Assembly (NCBI GenBank): GCA_024509875.1
Contig: JAMPIV010004905.1
Span: forward strand, 537,501-601,500
Source of the DNA: Oreohelix idahoensis
Lineage: Eukaryota; Mollusca; Gastropoda; Stylommatophora; Oreohelicidae
DNA: 64,000 nucleotides
Direction: 5' to 3'
Shown: piece after piece, positions 12,315 to 24,740 of the stretch
Numbering within the stretch: position 1 is the stretch's first letter
How the letters are laid out: the number at the start of each line of letters is the position of its first letter
Translations under genes and position numbers: made by a program
Notes under the pieces: generated by a model
What the model was told of the DNA's origin: nothing
Seen by the model: only the letters and a program-made list of their open reading frames with translations
The model's database searches: none

Positions 12315-12940
12315 TACTTCCCAGCATTCATAGAACATATGAAAACTGCTGAAAGTATCATTGACCTCAAGTTCCTCAAAAATGTTATTGAGAAAATGAC
12401 AGTTTCATTTGCTGATCGCTTTCATGAGTTTAGAAAAGAAAAGGCAAACTTGTCATTTTTGATAAAATCTCTTGAAACAGATATCATCAAACTGAATTGT
12501 TCAGCCTTTCCTGAAATTGACCAAGCTGATTTTGAACTTGAATTGATAGATTTAGAGGACAAAGCATTGTGGTGTTCAAAATTTACACATCTGGTGCATA
12601 GTCTTGACAATCTTGAAATACAAAAATCAGCCCTGTCACCACAACACAAGTGGTCTGAAATAAGTGAGCTCAGAAAACAAGATCAGATCATATTGAATGT
12701 TTGGAACTGTTTAACCGACAGCTATGGTCAGCTGAAGAAATTTTCATTTGAGCTTTTTTCAATTTTTGGGTCAACATATTTTTGTGAACAATAATTTTCC
12801 AGCATGAATTATATCAAAAGCAAATTAAGAAGCCAATTGAATGGCGTGAGTTTCCAGTCATGCTTGAAAATGAAAGCAGATTATTCACCAAACATTGATC
12901 AACTTAGCAAGGAAACCCAACAGCAAAAGTCTCATTAAAT
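12315..12940 (+). pseudogene. hAT transposase C-terminal fragment
   Basis: The translation from about 12339 (start MKTAESIIDLKFLKNVIEKM) resembles the C-terminal third of hAT transposases of the type domesticated as GTF2IRD2/ZBED proteins. Recognisable pieces are ADFELELIDL, the FSIFGSTYFCEQ motif before the dimerisation helix, and, after an in-frame stop at about 12792, FSSMNYIKSKLRSQLN. The catalytic N-terminal part is absent. It starts right after the solo-LTR end. No terminal inverted repeat or TSD was seen. Family assignment rests on motif memory, so it is moderately confident. Confidence 0.7.
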
Positions 12941-13054
12941 TTCCTTACTTTTCATTTATATATATTATTTTATTATTAATGTTACATCGTATATGAATAT
13001 TTGTTTCTGAAATTTTTTTTCCTTATTGTGTATTAAAATAGCATTTGAAAAATT

Positions 13055-13142
13055 GTGTTTATTATTTTATTTATTATTTACCTCTACACCTCACGGTAGA
13101 AGGGGAACGACTAAGTAAGTAGTAAGTAAGTGTTTATTATTT
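13055..13142 (+). mobile_element. Severely 5'-truncated LINE tail (LINE-Y family) with 13 bp TSD
   Basis: The segment CCTCTACACCTCACGGTAG and the following AAGGGGAACGACTAAGTAAG are the last bases of the LINE seen at 24665-24715, with its (TAAG)n tail. It is bracketed by GTGTTTATTATTT at 13055-13067 and 13130-13142. The body is only 62 bp and its first 13 bp resemble the TSD again, a typical filler at a truncated LINE end. Confidence 0.8.
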
Positions 13143-15540
13143 CAATTTAGTATCGTAGATGAAGGTCAACAACGGCTCGTACGAATTAGCCCAACGCCAC
13201 TGGTACAGTTCCATAACATTTATTAGACTGATAGATAGATCGTGGAAATCAATTACATTTAGCAAGCGCACCGACATAATACTAAAGCTAACATTGCCTG
13301 TAGGACATAACAAACTACAGTATTCATACACTGTCTCTCCGAACACACCATCACAATATATAGAATGTCCTAGGTGCGGTATACACTCTTCGAACACAAT
13401 AATCCCTCAAACAAATCTATGTGCGGAAAAACACCATCGCACTAATACAACACCCTTCCGGTGTATATCACTTATCTTTAGTGATTGGCGGCATGAACAT
13501 CGCCATATAGATTCTTTTAGAATCTCTTCCTGACGGGAATTGAACAACGCCTGTATTATTCCGATACAGCTACAAAGCGGGAAACGCGTCGCCTTACTCC
13601 TCCGTAGCTCCAAGGTGGAAGGTCGTCACCTTATAATGTTCTCCAAGAACATACAGTTATGGCTCCAACAGGAACACTTCCAGGCGGTACAATGATCTTC
13701 GCCTGTGCAATCGGTAGAACCTACACCATATAATAAATATATCCTCACATAGTAGAATAATCACATCTGTCGTTCTCCACAGTCACACAATACGAGCTGC
13801 CAGATCGGCTGCCAAACACAGTTTCAGTCACCCCAGACTTGTATTCACTCAAACGCTCTCTCCCAGCGCACGCACAAGTCACAACAATGCTAACATAAAG
13901 TCAGACCTTAACTCAATACCTGAGTTACACTTAACCAAGTGTTAACAACAGTTCAGTGACCTTCAACACCAATCACTATCATCATGTACACTCATTAAAC
14001 TGTTCTGTGACAAATACCATGTGATTTATTTGTCTTGCGGCTCTTCATTTTTTTTAATGGAGTCAACATTAAATATTTGGCTCTTTGTCATGGAAAGGTT
14101 CCCGACCCGCGACCTAGGAGGTACTAATACAGAGTTATTAGTCATCATAAGGCGGTTTGCGTTGCACTATGTTACGCGCCATGTGGCCCAGTGCATCCTG
14201 CTTCAATGCAGCATGCATTTATATGGGGGCAGCTTCCCTACCTTATGGCTTCTTCTAAACTTCCTTGCAGTTGTGCTACATTATATGGCTGTTCTGTACT
14301 TGACTGGTCACTACAAAATTAAGAAAACTTGTAACTACAAAAATTAAGCCGTCATCTTGGCCGGAAGTCGGAAATTCATTTTATGTACGAGGTATTACTA
14401 GCAAGAAAGCATGTAGAAGACAACATCTCGTAAGGTGTATCAATAACAACATTAGATAACAATTTTTCTCACATATTTTCATAATTTTTATGATTGATTT
14501 TAAATTGGTCTTGACATGACCAAGGAGACTGTCTAATTTTTTTTCCCCAGGCTAACTTGTCCTATAAATTTCATGGAATTGACAACAGAAACTTAGCGCC
14601 ATGATGTCATCATAAAACCAGCCTTTGCAATAAAGACATATAAAGCACTTATCCATTGTGTTTTTGACTGTTATTTGATTACTTAACCTAAATTTCTTTC
14701 CCTTGTGAATTCGCTTAGATTACTTCTTATTTCTGTTGTCAGTAATTATTTTCTGTTCGTCGTACGTACCGACAACTAGAAATATCATGCCTTTACTTAG
14801 TGGTGTCAACTAAAGTAGGTAAAGCTTTTTATTACGACAAAGGAAGAAACGAATGGTCTACTTTACGACCCAAATGCCTTTGTCAGGGACTCACAAACAA
14901 AAACATAAGTGAAAGAAGGGAGCACTGAAAAATGCATTACTAAACATAAAAATGATAGAACCCGTAAATGGTAGTAAGTATTCTCGTGGAAATCAACATA
15001 AACAAAATGGCCACTCGAAAAGACCCGGTACAGAAGTGGTGCTGTTGAATACAATTAAAAATTAGAGCGGAAAAAAATAAGAAACAGCTAGTGGGGAGAG
15101 AAGCAAGCGGGGAAGAAATGAAATGCTATTTTATATCGCGAAATAACAAATACAGAACAAAAATAAATCAATAAATAAAAAATAAGTGTAACGAAGCGAG
15201 AACAAATATTTGCAATCTAAAAATATCAATGAATAAATGGAAAAGATGTCTCAAACAAAACAGTATTTGGTAATTATACCTGTCGCGAGGTGGTTAAGAG
15301 TATGTCTGAGGTAAGATAATTATGAGTGAGATGCGTGATAGCAGATATAAATAGTCACGAATAAGAATAGAGAGTGACGTATGGAGAGAAGGAGAGAAGA
15401 AAGATATGCATATCTATTAAATCACTTCTTTTCCGTCACTATTAAAATGTCGTAAGGCACTCTTCCTCTCCGAAATATAATAAGTAGTGCAATAAGGACA
15501 AGACAAGTCAGCATTCACGTGACAGGTGAAATATGAAGTA
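13143..15540. other. No recognised gene or element
   Basis: I found no domain, terminal repeat or TSD in these 2.4 kb. The open frames at 13159-13533 and 14021-14347 have no recognisable motif and look like chance. The last 500 bases are A-rich. It may contain old unrecognised repeat sequence. Confidence 0.5.
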
Positions 15541-15549
15541 AATTCATAA

Positions 15550-15955
<406 letters not shown>

Positions 15956-16190
15956 ATTGTTAACCAGTATTTATACAGAACATAATAGAAACGATAACAT
16001 ATAAATTATCACCCGATAAACGTACAAAAAGTGATTAATAAGTAATATAAATAGACAATAAAAAATCTCTAGACCAAACTAGCAGAAATTAGTCCCCAGT
16101 CCTCTTTAGAAGGACGACTTATTCTGTGTCATTAACTAAATCCAGAGGGGTATACACCTTTTTAGTTAGAAATCACCAATTACGAATATC

Positions 16191-16637
16191 CCTGAGTCCG
16201 TTTGACTAATACTTACTTACTTAGTCGTTCCCCTTCTACCATGAGGTGTAGAGGTTTGGAAGAGAGAGAGCGCCAGACTATCCTATCGGCTGTCTTCCTC
16301 CTGGCCTGGTTCCATTCTAGTCCTCGGTCCTTCAAAGATTGTCTAATGTTGTCCTCCCAGCGGACTCTGGGTCGTCCACGGGGTCTGGATCCTTGGCTCT
16401 TTGTTTCCCATGCTTGTCGTGGTATCCTATCTTCTCCAATTCTGCAGACATGGCCAAACCATCTTAATTGGGACTGTTCTACTTGGGTCTGCAGGGGGTA
16501 GGATTTAAGGCCTTGACGTAACTTCTGGTTGCGTACCATGTCTCTTCTTGTTACTTCAACCACCTTCCTCAGCTACCTCATTTCTGAGGTTTGGATCTGG
16601 CTTTTATGGGTTGTACCTGAGTCCGTTTGACTAATAC
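16191..16637 (-). mobile_element. 5'-truncated LINE-Y fragment with 22 bp TSD
   Basis: The body 16213-16615 is the reverse complement of the 3' end of the LINE at 23908-24715. It encodes on the minus strand the RT C-terminus (SQLRWFGHVCRIGEDR, then SRPRGRPRVRWEDNIR). The (TTAC)n at its left end is the reverse complement of the (TAAG)n tail. The flanks 16191-16212 and 16616-16637 are an identical 22 bp duplication beginning CCTGAGTCCG and ending CTAATAC. The right TSD overlaps the TSD of the next LINE by five bases, so the two insertions share a site. Confidence 0.92.
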
Positions 16638-18426
16638 CAGTCTTCTTCTTCTTCTTTGATCCTTAGCCGTCGACCGTCAAAGCAGTCAGGGCCATCACGC
16701 CTAGTGGCGTCTTGTAGGGCAACAACAAATTGATTCCACTTTGCTCGGTCGGTGGCCATCCTTCGTACAGAGCTACAACTCTGGTTCATTCTTTGCATCT
16801 CAGCCTCCACAGTCCTCCGCCAGGTTGTTTTTGGTCGGCCTCTCTTTCGTTTTCCTTCAGGGGTCCAAAGCATAGCTGTTCTTGTGATGGCATCAGGGTC
16901 TCTTCTGAGGACATGGCCAACCCAGCTCCAGCGTCTGCCAGCTATGATGGTGTGAATGTCCTCTTGCTTGCTACGAGTAAGCAGATCTTGGTTAGTGATG
17001 GTATTCGGCCAAAAGATTCGGTGAATCTTTCTTAGGCATGTTGTGTGAAAAGAGGACAATTTCGACATTTCCTTCTCTGTAACTCTCCAGCATTCCGCAC
17101 CATAGAGAAGCACAGAAAGCACACAGCTCTGATATAATCTTAATTTTGTGCTTGTGCTATATTGGGAGGACTTCCAGATGTTGTTTAGGCTAAAGAAGGC
17201 TGTTCTTGCCTTATTCATTCTGATGTTGATGTCTTTGCCTGCCCCGCCGTCTAGTGTTACTATGCTTCCTAGGTATGTGAAGGTATCTGTCTGTACTAAT
17301 TGCTGATTCCTTACTGATATGGGCTCAGGGTTGCTTACATTGAGCGTCATGACCTCAGACTTCTTAAAATTTATATTCAAGCCAACCTGCTGGCTACACT
17401 TATTTAGCCTATCCGTTTTTTCCTGGATGTGTTGATGTGAATGTGCTAGTAGTGCAATGTCATCTGCATATTCCAGATCTTCCAATGTAGAAAATGTTGT
17501 CCATCTTATTCCTCTTGGACTGCCCTCTGTTGTCTGGCGCATCACCCAGTCTATGACAGTTAAAAATAGAGTGGTTGATAAGGGGCATCCCTGTCGTACT
17601 CCTGTCTTCACCTCAAAGGTTAGGTTGCTCTGCCCAACACTACACGTAAAATTGGCATAGAGGCTTTTTATGATTGACACTATGCAGCTTGGAATTCCAT
17701 AAGCCCTCAGTATTTTCCATAAACTGTCCCTATGTATGCTGTCGAAAGCCTTTTCAAATTCAACAAAATTAATGTAAAGCTGTCTTTGCCATTCTGAGCA
17801 CTGCTCTATAATGTTCCTGAGAGTGAATATATGATCTACACATCTCCTGTTCTTTCTAAATCCTGCTTGTTCTTTCTTCAGTTTGTGATCTACTGCCTTT
17901 GAAATTCTCTGTATAATTATCCTGCCTAGTATTTTGCTGGGAACTGAGAGAAGAGTGATTCCTCTCCAATTATTGCAGTCTGCAAGATCTCCCTTCTTGG
18001 GCAATTTGACAATTATTCCTTTGTTCCACTCTGATGGTGTTGTCCCCGTTTTTCAGACTTGTGCAAATAGTGGTTCTAATAGTTCTGCTGCTAGCTCAGG
18101 GTCTGTCTTAAATAGCTCTGCATTTAAGTTATCATGGCCCGGAGCTTTGCCGTTCTTTAACCCTTTGATTGATGTGATGATTTCTCCTTTGCGTGGAATG
18201 TCTGTATTCACATCTAAATCGTTTTCAGCTTCAGGAACATTCAATTGTTTCTCTGGTGGTTCCTTGTTCAGAGTTTCTCTGAAGTGCTCTGCCCATCTTG
18301 TTTCCTGTTCCTCTGTTGTCGTGATGGGATTACCTTGCTTATCTCTTACTAATGTAATATTGTTTGCACCTCGTTTTCCGCTGATGAATTTAGTTATTTT
18401 GTATACTGTGCTTTGTTCATGTCTCA
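16631..18426 (-). pseudogene. LINE-Z reverse transcriptase half
   Basis: This is the minus-strand reverse transcriptase, read after removal of the solo LTR. Motifs are LPKKGDLADCNNWRGITLL, EQAGFRKNRRCVDHI, VEFEKAFDSIHRDSLW, KTGVRQGCPLSTTLF and the catalytic LEYADDIALL. The thumb and C-terminal region follow (YLGSIVTLDGGAGKDI, VLLYGAECWRVTEKEMS, RWSWVGHVLRR, GRPKTTWRRT). The frame ends in a Glu-rich tail made by the (GAA)n repeat. One TGA at 18053-18055 replaces what is normally Trp in the AQVWKTG segment. Otherwise the frame is open and continuous with the endonuclease half across the insertion. The copy is therefore fairly young. Confidence 0.92.
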
Positions 18427-18431
18427 GTGCT

Positions 18432-21013
18432 TGTCGTAGATTTTAGATAGGAGAATTAAGACTTGGGTTGGTCCCTTCTGAATAGGGTGGAATGAGTGAT
18501 AGTCACCGTGTGAGAGTTAGTAAAAGAAATAGATTCCACGAGTGAGATGATAGAATGTGATATAGAGGCTGTCTCTGAAAGCGAAAAAAAAATTTCTTCA
18601 CTCTCACCTATCTTCTACGACAGCTTTCATAGCGTCAGACAGTCTAAACACAGATATATATATTACATATATTTCTATCTACTCACGGGCACGCACATAC
18701 ACGTGACGACAGTTAAACACACAGACGTGGGAAATCTATAACAATGAATATGTATATTAGAACGAGCTGACCAACGCACTGATTTAGTTCAAGAGAGATT
18801 TTTTTTATTATCATCTAAAAAAAATCTTCTCACAACACCAAACAATTCATCAAGGAAAACATATACAATTAGTCATAAAATTCAAGAAAAAATGCTACTA
18901 GGATGATAGCCCCGTTATGATTTTAACTCTAGGTTTAGCCCACAGCCCCGTTAGGATGACAGATGATGGCCCAAAGAGTCCCAAATACATATAGTTAGGG
19001 TCTAATATTTTCCCCTTTTCTTGAAGGTAAGAACTGACTTGTGACAGCAGTATCTATTCTAAAGGAACAATTAACTTAAGCAGCAAGTCTTTCTTAAGGA
19101 AAAATTACAAAAAAAGAATGCGTGCATTAAACAACGAACATCCTCCCGTCACTTTCACTCGGTTCTTTCATCCGGGTACCCAGGCGTTCATTCTTACCTA
19201 AAAAACATGATGTTGATCACCGTCTGGCACAACCTTAGGACACGTCTCTACAGTGAATCTGGATTCTTTGGATAAAGCGAATCCCAGCTCTACAATTACA
19301 GGTTTCTTCCACTGTTTTCGGAAGGCGTTCACTTTACCAGTTAAATTTTTGATTTACTGTTAATGTCACTTGAATCAGGTTTGATAAGCAAGTTTAAACG
19401 GGCACACAGAGTTCAGAAAAACACGAGGATTCCCTTAATTTGGAAAAAATGACCAGTGGACAACTGCTCTCAACAGATAGTCTTGGTTCACTATCCACTC
19501 TTTCAATACTAGTCGGAAATGTTAATGTTATTTTTGATAATATTCTCGCCGCCAGGCAGCATGTACATTTAACTTTGAGAAGAAATATAAACTGGCTCAG
19601 AAGCCCAGTATAAACATTAGTCTTTAGCAACCGTTAGTGGGATACGTATTACTGTCTATCTCTGATGGCACAGGCACTGTCAGACCAGTGTTACTTGAAA
19701 ACAACCCACGTGGTTAAAGATAGGAAATGTCTATTCTTCTCACAAGTATGTCTCTTTACTACTAAACGCCGGCAAGTTCTGGGTCACCCCCAGTATTCAC
19801 TACATAAAATGGAAAAAGCACATATAAAATAATTATACATACTATGTATAAGGATATAACTTATATTTTAAACTGCAAGCGTAGAGCTTATCATTTAACA
19901 CTTCCCGTGAAATAAGTTATATTATAACATCAATCATCATGAATTTGAAATACATATAAATATATTTCGTCAATACTCATGAGACATCTACCCGTTATAG
20001 TTTGTTTAGAAAATACACTCGACTGAGTAGTTAGCAGTTAAATTAAATTGTTTTAATAGCCGAATGGGTTTAGCTAGAAATTTATAATTTATCTTGCTTT
20101 CCACTGTAACTTCGACTAAAGAAATACCAAACTATTAAAATAATCACTCTGCACACAGAACTAGTTTAAAATGAAATCGGCGATTTAACCCGTAATCACT
20201 TCATAAATACTAGATATTATATATAATATTTACCTCAAACACAGAAATACTAAGAACTTAAACCACTTCGACCAAACTAAAGGCCATCTCTATTAACAGA
20301 GATTATTTAGAAATCGAACGAAGGTTGTTCTAGTCTAACTGCAAAGTTACTGAGTGAAATGAAATAAAGTTTAACATTTAGTTATATCTATTACCAGACA
20401 AAGAGGTAATCGTTTATTTAGTAGAACGAAATGCTCTCCCCTTTCCGGCTTTAACGATACGTTTAACACCTAACCCTGTCGTAACTGCCATCAGTGACCG
20501 AGGGTACGCGTGTCAGTTGCAACTCTCAGACAACCGTCTGCCGTGCCAAGAGTAATCTCACCCTTCGTTTAACAAACTGACCGAGAAACGTGCGTGTCAA
20601 TTGCAACGGTAGACAACTTGTCTGAAATGCAGGGCAGTTTTCACACTTCAAGCTGACCATAGCCCACCATGCAGACAGATGAGTCGCCTATATGTCTGGC
20701 GACAACGAATATACACGGTGTATTTCGTCAATCTCACGCCAAATCGTCTGGTCCTACGTTTCAGTATGAACCCATAATCGCACCTCTCGTTAAACTGCGC
20801 GAATGACATCTACGTAATAGAATGCTAGTGCGATTCTCAGTTTTGAGAAACGACACAGGTAACGTTAAGAAATGAGGATGAAAATGTTTTTCGCAAACGA
20901 ATGTATGCGAAAAATACAGGAGGAAAGTAAGAAGGATAACAAAAAAATAGAGGATTCGGTGCAAGAAGAAAGAAGAGGATGTAGGCAGTTTATGATCCAT
21001 AACCCCTGTGACA
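18432..21013 (-). repeat. Solo LTR, copy A (2582 bp), inserted in LINE-Z
   Basis: The element has TGTCG...GACA ends and a 5 bp TSD GTGCT at 18427-18431 and 21014-21018. Its removal joins the LINE-Z frame exactly, with EEAAL reading into RHEQSTVYKITK, which confirms the boundaries. It contains no coding sequence I can support and no internal retroelement genes. It is therefore a solo LTR left by recombination between the two LTRs of a provirus-like element. The same family is present at 26899-29437 (opposite orientation) and about 2270-12304. Confidence 0.9.
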
Positions 21014-21018
21014 GTGCT

Positions 21019-22301
21019 GCTTCCTCTGCCTGTCTTGCAAGATCGTCTAGGAAATTCCTTTTGTTGGCTCGGGTTTGGCGTTTAACTTCCTTGTCCAGCT
21101 GACTGTACTGTTCGCTATATAGTTGCTTTAACCTGGGGGACTTCGCTTCTGTTTTCTGTCTTTTCATTTCCTTTCTCATCGTTATGGTGTTTAATGTTTC
21201 TGGTGTTATCCAGTCTTGCTTCTTCCTTTCCTGGAATCCCAAGCATGATTTGCTGCTTTCTTTGTATATTGTTGAAATGGTGTTGAAATTCTGGTATATA
21301 TCATCAGTCAATGTCTTTTCCTGACTTTTGGCAAATTGATATCGTTTCTTTATGTCGGCCGCAAAAGCTTTTCTGGTAAGGGAGTCCTTCAATTTGCTGA
21401 TGTCAAACCTTTTCTGTGTAGTTACAGTTGGTGCAGCCCTTCTTAGTTTCACTTTCAGTTTTGCTACTACTAAATGGTGATCACTTCCCACATCTGCACC
21501 TCTTCTTACCTTCACATCTTGTAATGCATGTCTCCATCTACCGTTAACCATGATGTGGTCTATCTGGTTTCTGTCCCGACCATTTGGTGATTCCCACGTT
21601 AATTTGTGAATTTCCCTATGTGGGAAGAGTGTTCCTCCAATGACCAGGTTGTTAATGCTACAGAAACTTATTAGTTTATCCCCATTTTCGTTTGCTGTTC
21701 CGCTGCCGCATTTCTCCATTGTTCTTTCATTGTATGTATTGTGTGTACCGACTTTCGCATTGAGGTCTCCCATTACTATAACAAGATCATATCTAGGTGT
21801 GTCTTCCATTTCTTTCTGCAGTTGTTGATAGCATTCATCCTTGACGTCCTCATCGCTATCATTCGTTGGTGCGTAGCATTGTATTATTGTAGTGTTGGTG
21901 AATCTCCCTCTCAATCTTAATCTTATCAGTCTGTTGTTGATGGGTTTCCATTCCAGTAATGTCCTTTCTATTCCTTTCTGTAGAATAATGGCTACGCCTT
22001 CATTGTGCTGTCCATCCTCTCTTCCAGAGTAAAGTACTGTTTCTCCTGTTGCTATTTTAACTTTTCCTGCCCCTGTCCATCTGCTCTCGCTTATCCCTAG
22101 AATGTGTAACCTATAGTTTCTCATTTCTGCCGTGACCTGTCTTAGTTTACCTGTCTCGTAAATTGTCCTGACATTCCAAAAACCTATTCTTGTATCCTGT
22201 TTTGCGGTCAGGACATCCGTTTTCATGTCAGTGGCTTCCTTTCGGCTTTCACCACTGACAGTCATACGAGCCACAGACTCCGAATGTCCATCCCGCAGCA
22301 A
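21019..22301 (-). pseudogene. LINE-Z AP-type endonuclease half
   Basis: This is the N-terminal endonuclease that nicks the target for target-primed reverse transcription. The minus-strand frame from 22301 shows the motifs in order: FWNVRT, LGISESRWTG, the NEGVAIIL strand, CYAPTNDSDEDV, VMGDLNAKVG, QIDHIMVNGRW and GADVGSDHHLV. All expected catalytic residues (N, E, D/N, D, H) appear present. The frame runs into the solo LTR near 21014. Without the insertion it continues into the RT half in the same frame. The sequence is related to what databases often label craniofacial development protein 2-like, which is an RTE endonuclease. Confidence 0.92.
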
Positions 22302-22540
22302 AGTTTGTTCATTTATTGTTGTTTTATTGTTTTTTTTACACAGACAGGGGTGTCAGCCCTGTGCTAAAACCCCCAACCTGGAGGACCAGGGTACCAGCTT
22401 TTGTCTCACCCCTACCCACACAGACCAGTCCAGCTTGGTTGAACCTACCAGGAGTAAAACTCCCACTGGCATAGCTCTGGGGATTGTCAGGGTACGCAAG
22501 CTGCCATACCGCTACAAGGTATAGGTACCATTGATGGCAG
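22302..22540 (-). other. LINE-Z 5' leader
   Basis: This is the untranslated leader on the minus strand, ending at the TSD. It contains a GTGGGAGTTTTACTCCTGG inverted-repeat motif, which could form a hairpin, and a poly-T/poly-A stretch near 22330. It may carry the internal promoter of the LINE; I see no defined box. Confidence 0.5.
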
Positions 22541-22552
22541 AATACCAGTCTT

Positions 22553-23460
22553 AAAATGAGCTAAACAACATCACGAATAGGAATCTTCCTTCACTGCTGT
22601 AGATTTGATTACTCTTTAGATTTCTTAGAAATCTAGTGGCATCTATAAGCAAGAATTCGGTAGTTTACTGCTCTCAACTTTCGTGATACATGTCGCCAAG
22701 TTGTTATTATGCTAGTTGCATTTAGATCAAGTAATCCGGCAACAAGTGGGCTTTCATCATGAGCCAGGAATGCATTTATCTCCAACTAGTAGCTCGTGAA
22801 GACTGTATGAAAAACAATACGTGGGAATGGGTCAAAACGTGTGACGTGCAACTCGTATGCTGTGAAGATGTAACGTATGACCGACCACTAACTGGCAATT
22901 CAAGGGATAATGGTCATGAAATTTTAAATCATGGGTTCATGAGCAGGATTATATATCCAAAAATATATAGATCCAAGAAAAGGGATCCGGAAAATGGGAT
23001 TCAAAAAAGGTCCAGGCAAGGGTCCAAGAAAGGCGATCCACGGGGGCTATTTTCGTTGCCAATGCGTTCTGGAATCGTCATTTTGAAATACAAATCATGG
23101 TCCCTATTAGTTAGCAAAACATGATACATGCTTATTTTATTTTCATTCTACATACAGATCACCACCAAAAATCAACAAATCCTGCCCCCCCCCCCCCCCC
23201 CCCACCCCCCCACACACACACAGTGCGGTGACCTAGATTTGACGCGCAGCCCACCTTTACTCTGCATTTATGGATTAAATCTTTTCGCGTTTGATTCGCT
23301 TGAAGATGCCTACTGACTGACTTAGTGCTCTGCGTTGTTTGTTGTATTAAGGTGTACATTTATGTACTATTACTATTAATATCACATATATAGCAACCTC
23401 GTGATGTTTATTTAGTTACTTTTTTTTTCTATTTGAGCGTAAAACTTCCTTCACATAAAA
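22553..23460. other. No recognised gene; C-rich tract inside
   Basis: This is unassigned sequence between two LINEs. A C-run/CA tract lies at about 23186-23222. The open frame 22759-23124 shows no motif I recognise and I do not call it a gene. Confidence 0.5.
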
Positions 23461-23907
23461 ATGTCAGGTAATTATGAACAATCACTAAATACAATTGGTT
23501 TTCGGCTTGGACACTTGAACATGATGGATAAAGTTATTACTACAGTTAACGAAATTATTCTTCTTGGTGATTTTAATATCGACATGCACAAGCCAAACAA
23601 TATATGGACCAACATCATAGCATCGTATAACATGAAACAAATATATGTTGCACTTGGGCAAAAAATGGGTACAAATCTCCAAAAAATAAACACATTAGTT
23701 TTCAATATAGAAGTCTTAAAAATTTCAACCGTGCATTATTTTTGAATGATTTGCGAACTGCGCCTCTCGCCAACGTTTTTCAAATTCCTAATCCTGATGA
23801 CGCTATCGCATATTGGACAATGATATTTTATAGTATTTTTAATAAACATGCGCCTACTAAAGAAATTCGCGTGAAAAGGCAAATTAAATCTCCATGAATC
23901 ACACAAG

Positions 23908-24715
23908 GAGCTGGCATGTGCTGATGATGTTGCCCTGATTGCTAAATCAGAGGCACATCTCCAATCCAACCTGCAAGTCTGGAAGGAAGAGCTGGAGAAG
24001 AGAAGGATGGTCATAAGCAGCTCTAAAACAAAATCCATGGTGATATCACGAGAAGAAAGAAGACATCAGATTAAGCTGGGAGAACAGGTCCTGGAGCAGG
24101 TCGACCACTTTAAATACCTCGGAGCTATTATAGACCGAAAGGGAGGCATCAAAGAAGAGTTGGCCACTCGAAAAGCAGCAGCTGGGAGACTTTTTCAGGC
24201 CATAAATCGAGGATTCCTCAGCGTTGGTAAGAAAACGAAGATGGCTGTATACCGCTCCACCTATGTCCCAGTCTTGACATATGGATGCGAGTCATGGGCA
24301 ATGACTACAACCCATAAAAGCCAGATCCAAACCTCAGAAATGAGGTATCTGAGGAAGGTGGTTGAAGTAATAAGAAGAGACATGGTACGCAACCAGACGA
24401 TACGTCAAGGCCTTAAATCCTACCCTCTGCAGACCCAAGTAGAACAGTCCCAATTAAGATGGTTTGGCCATGTCTGCAGAATGGGAGAAGATCGGATACC
24501 ACGACAAGCATTGGAAACAAAGAGCCAAGGATCTAGACCCCGAGGACGACCCAGAGTCCGCTGGGAGGACAACATTAGACAATCTCTGAAGGACCGAGGA
24601 CTAGAATGGAACCAGGCCAGGAGGAAGACAGCCGATAGGATAGTCTGGCGCTCTCTCTTCCAAACCTCTACACCTCATGGTAGAAGGGGAACGACTAAGT
24701 AAGTAAGTAAGTAAG
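23908..24715 (+). mobile_element. LINE-Y fragment (RT C-terminus) with 11 bp TSD
   Basis: The TSD AATCACACAAG is at 23897-23907 and 24716-24726. The 808 bp body begins inside the RT catalytic region (ELACADDVALIAKSE) and runs through DHFKYLGAIIDRKGGI, YVPVLTYGCESWAMTTTHKS and LRWFGHVCRMGEDRIPRQ to SRPRGRPRVRWEDNIRQS, with a stop at 24700. It ends in a (TAAG)n tail. The visible frame is intact from entry to stop, so only 5' truncation disables it. This is the longest of three LINE-Y copies in the window and serves as the reference for the other two. Confidence 0.95.
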
Positions 24716-24740
24716 AATCACACAAGAAGTTCTTGACGCT

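Larger units (their letters stand above)
16645..22540 (-). mobile_element. RTE-like LINE (LINE-Z), near full length, interrupted by a solo LTR
   Basis: A 12 bp TSD AATACCAGTCTT is present at 16633-16644 and 22541-22552. Removing the nested solo LTR and its extra TSD leaves about 3.31 kb. That is the size of RTE elements with a single endonuclease-RT frame. The 5' end is at the right: about 240 bp of leader (22302-22540) precedes the frame. The 3' tail is a (GAA)n run (CTTCTTCTTCTTCTTT on the plus strand, at 16641-16660). Clade assignment to RTE is from the overall layout and motif style; it could be a neighbouring clade. Confidence 0.9.

Noticed and set aside
13159..13533. Open frame of 124 codons as a gene
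   Set aside because: No recognisable motif, no start context and an equally long frame on the other strand.
16202..17035. Plus-strand open frames over the LINE-Y fragment and LINE-Z
   Set aside because: They are antisense shadows of clearly recognisable reverse transcriptase frames.
22759..23124. 121-codon frame between two LINEs
   Set aside because: No motif, no repeat partner and low-complexity surroundings; not enough to call a gene.
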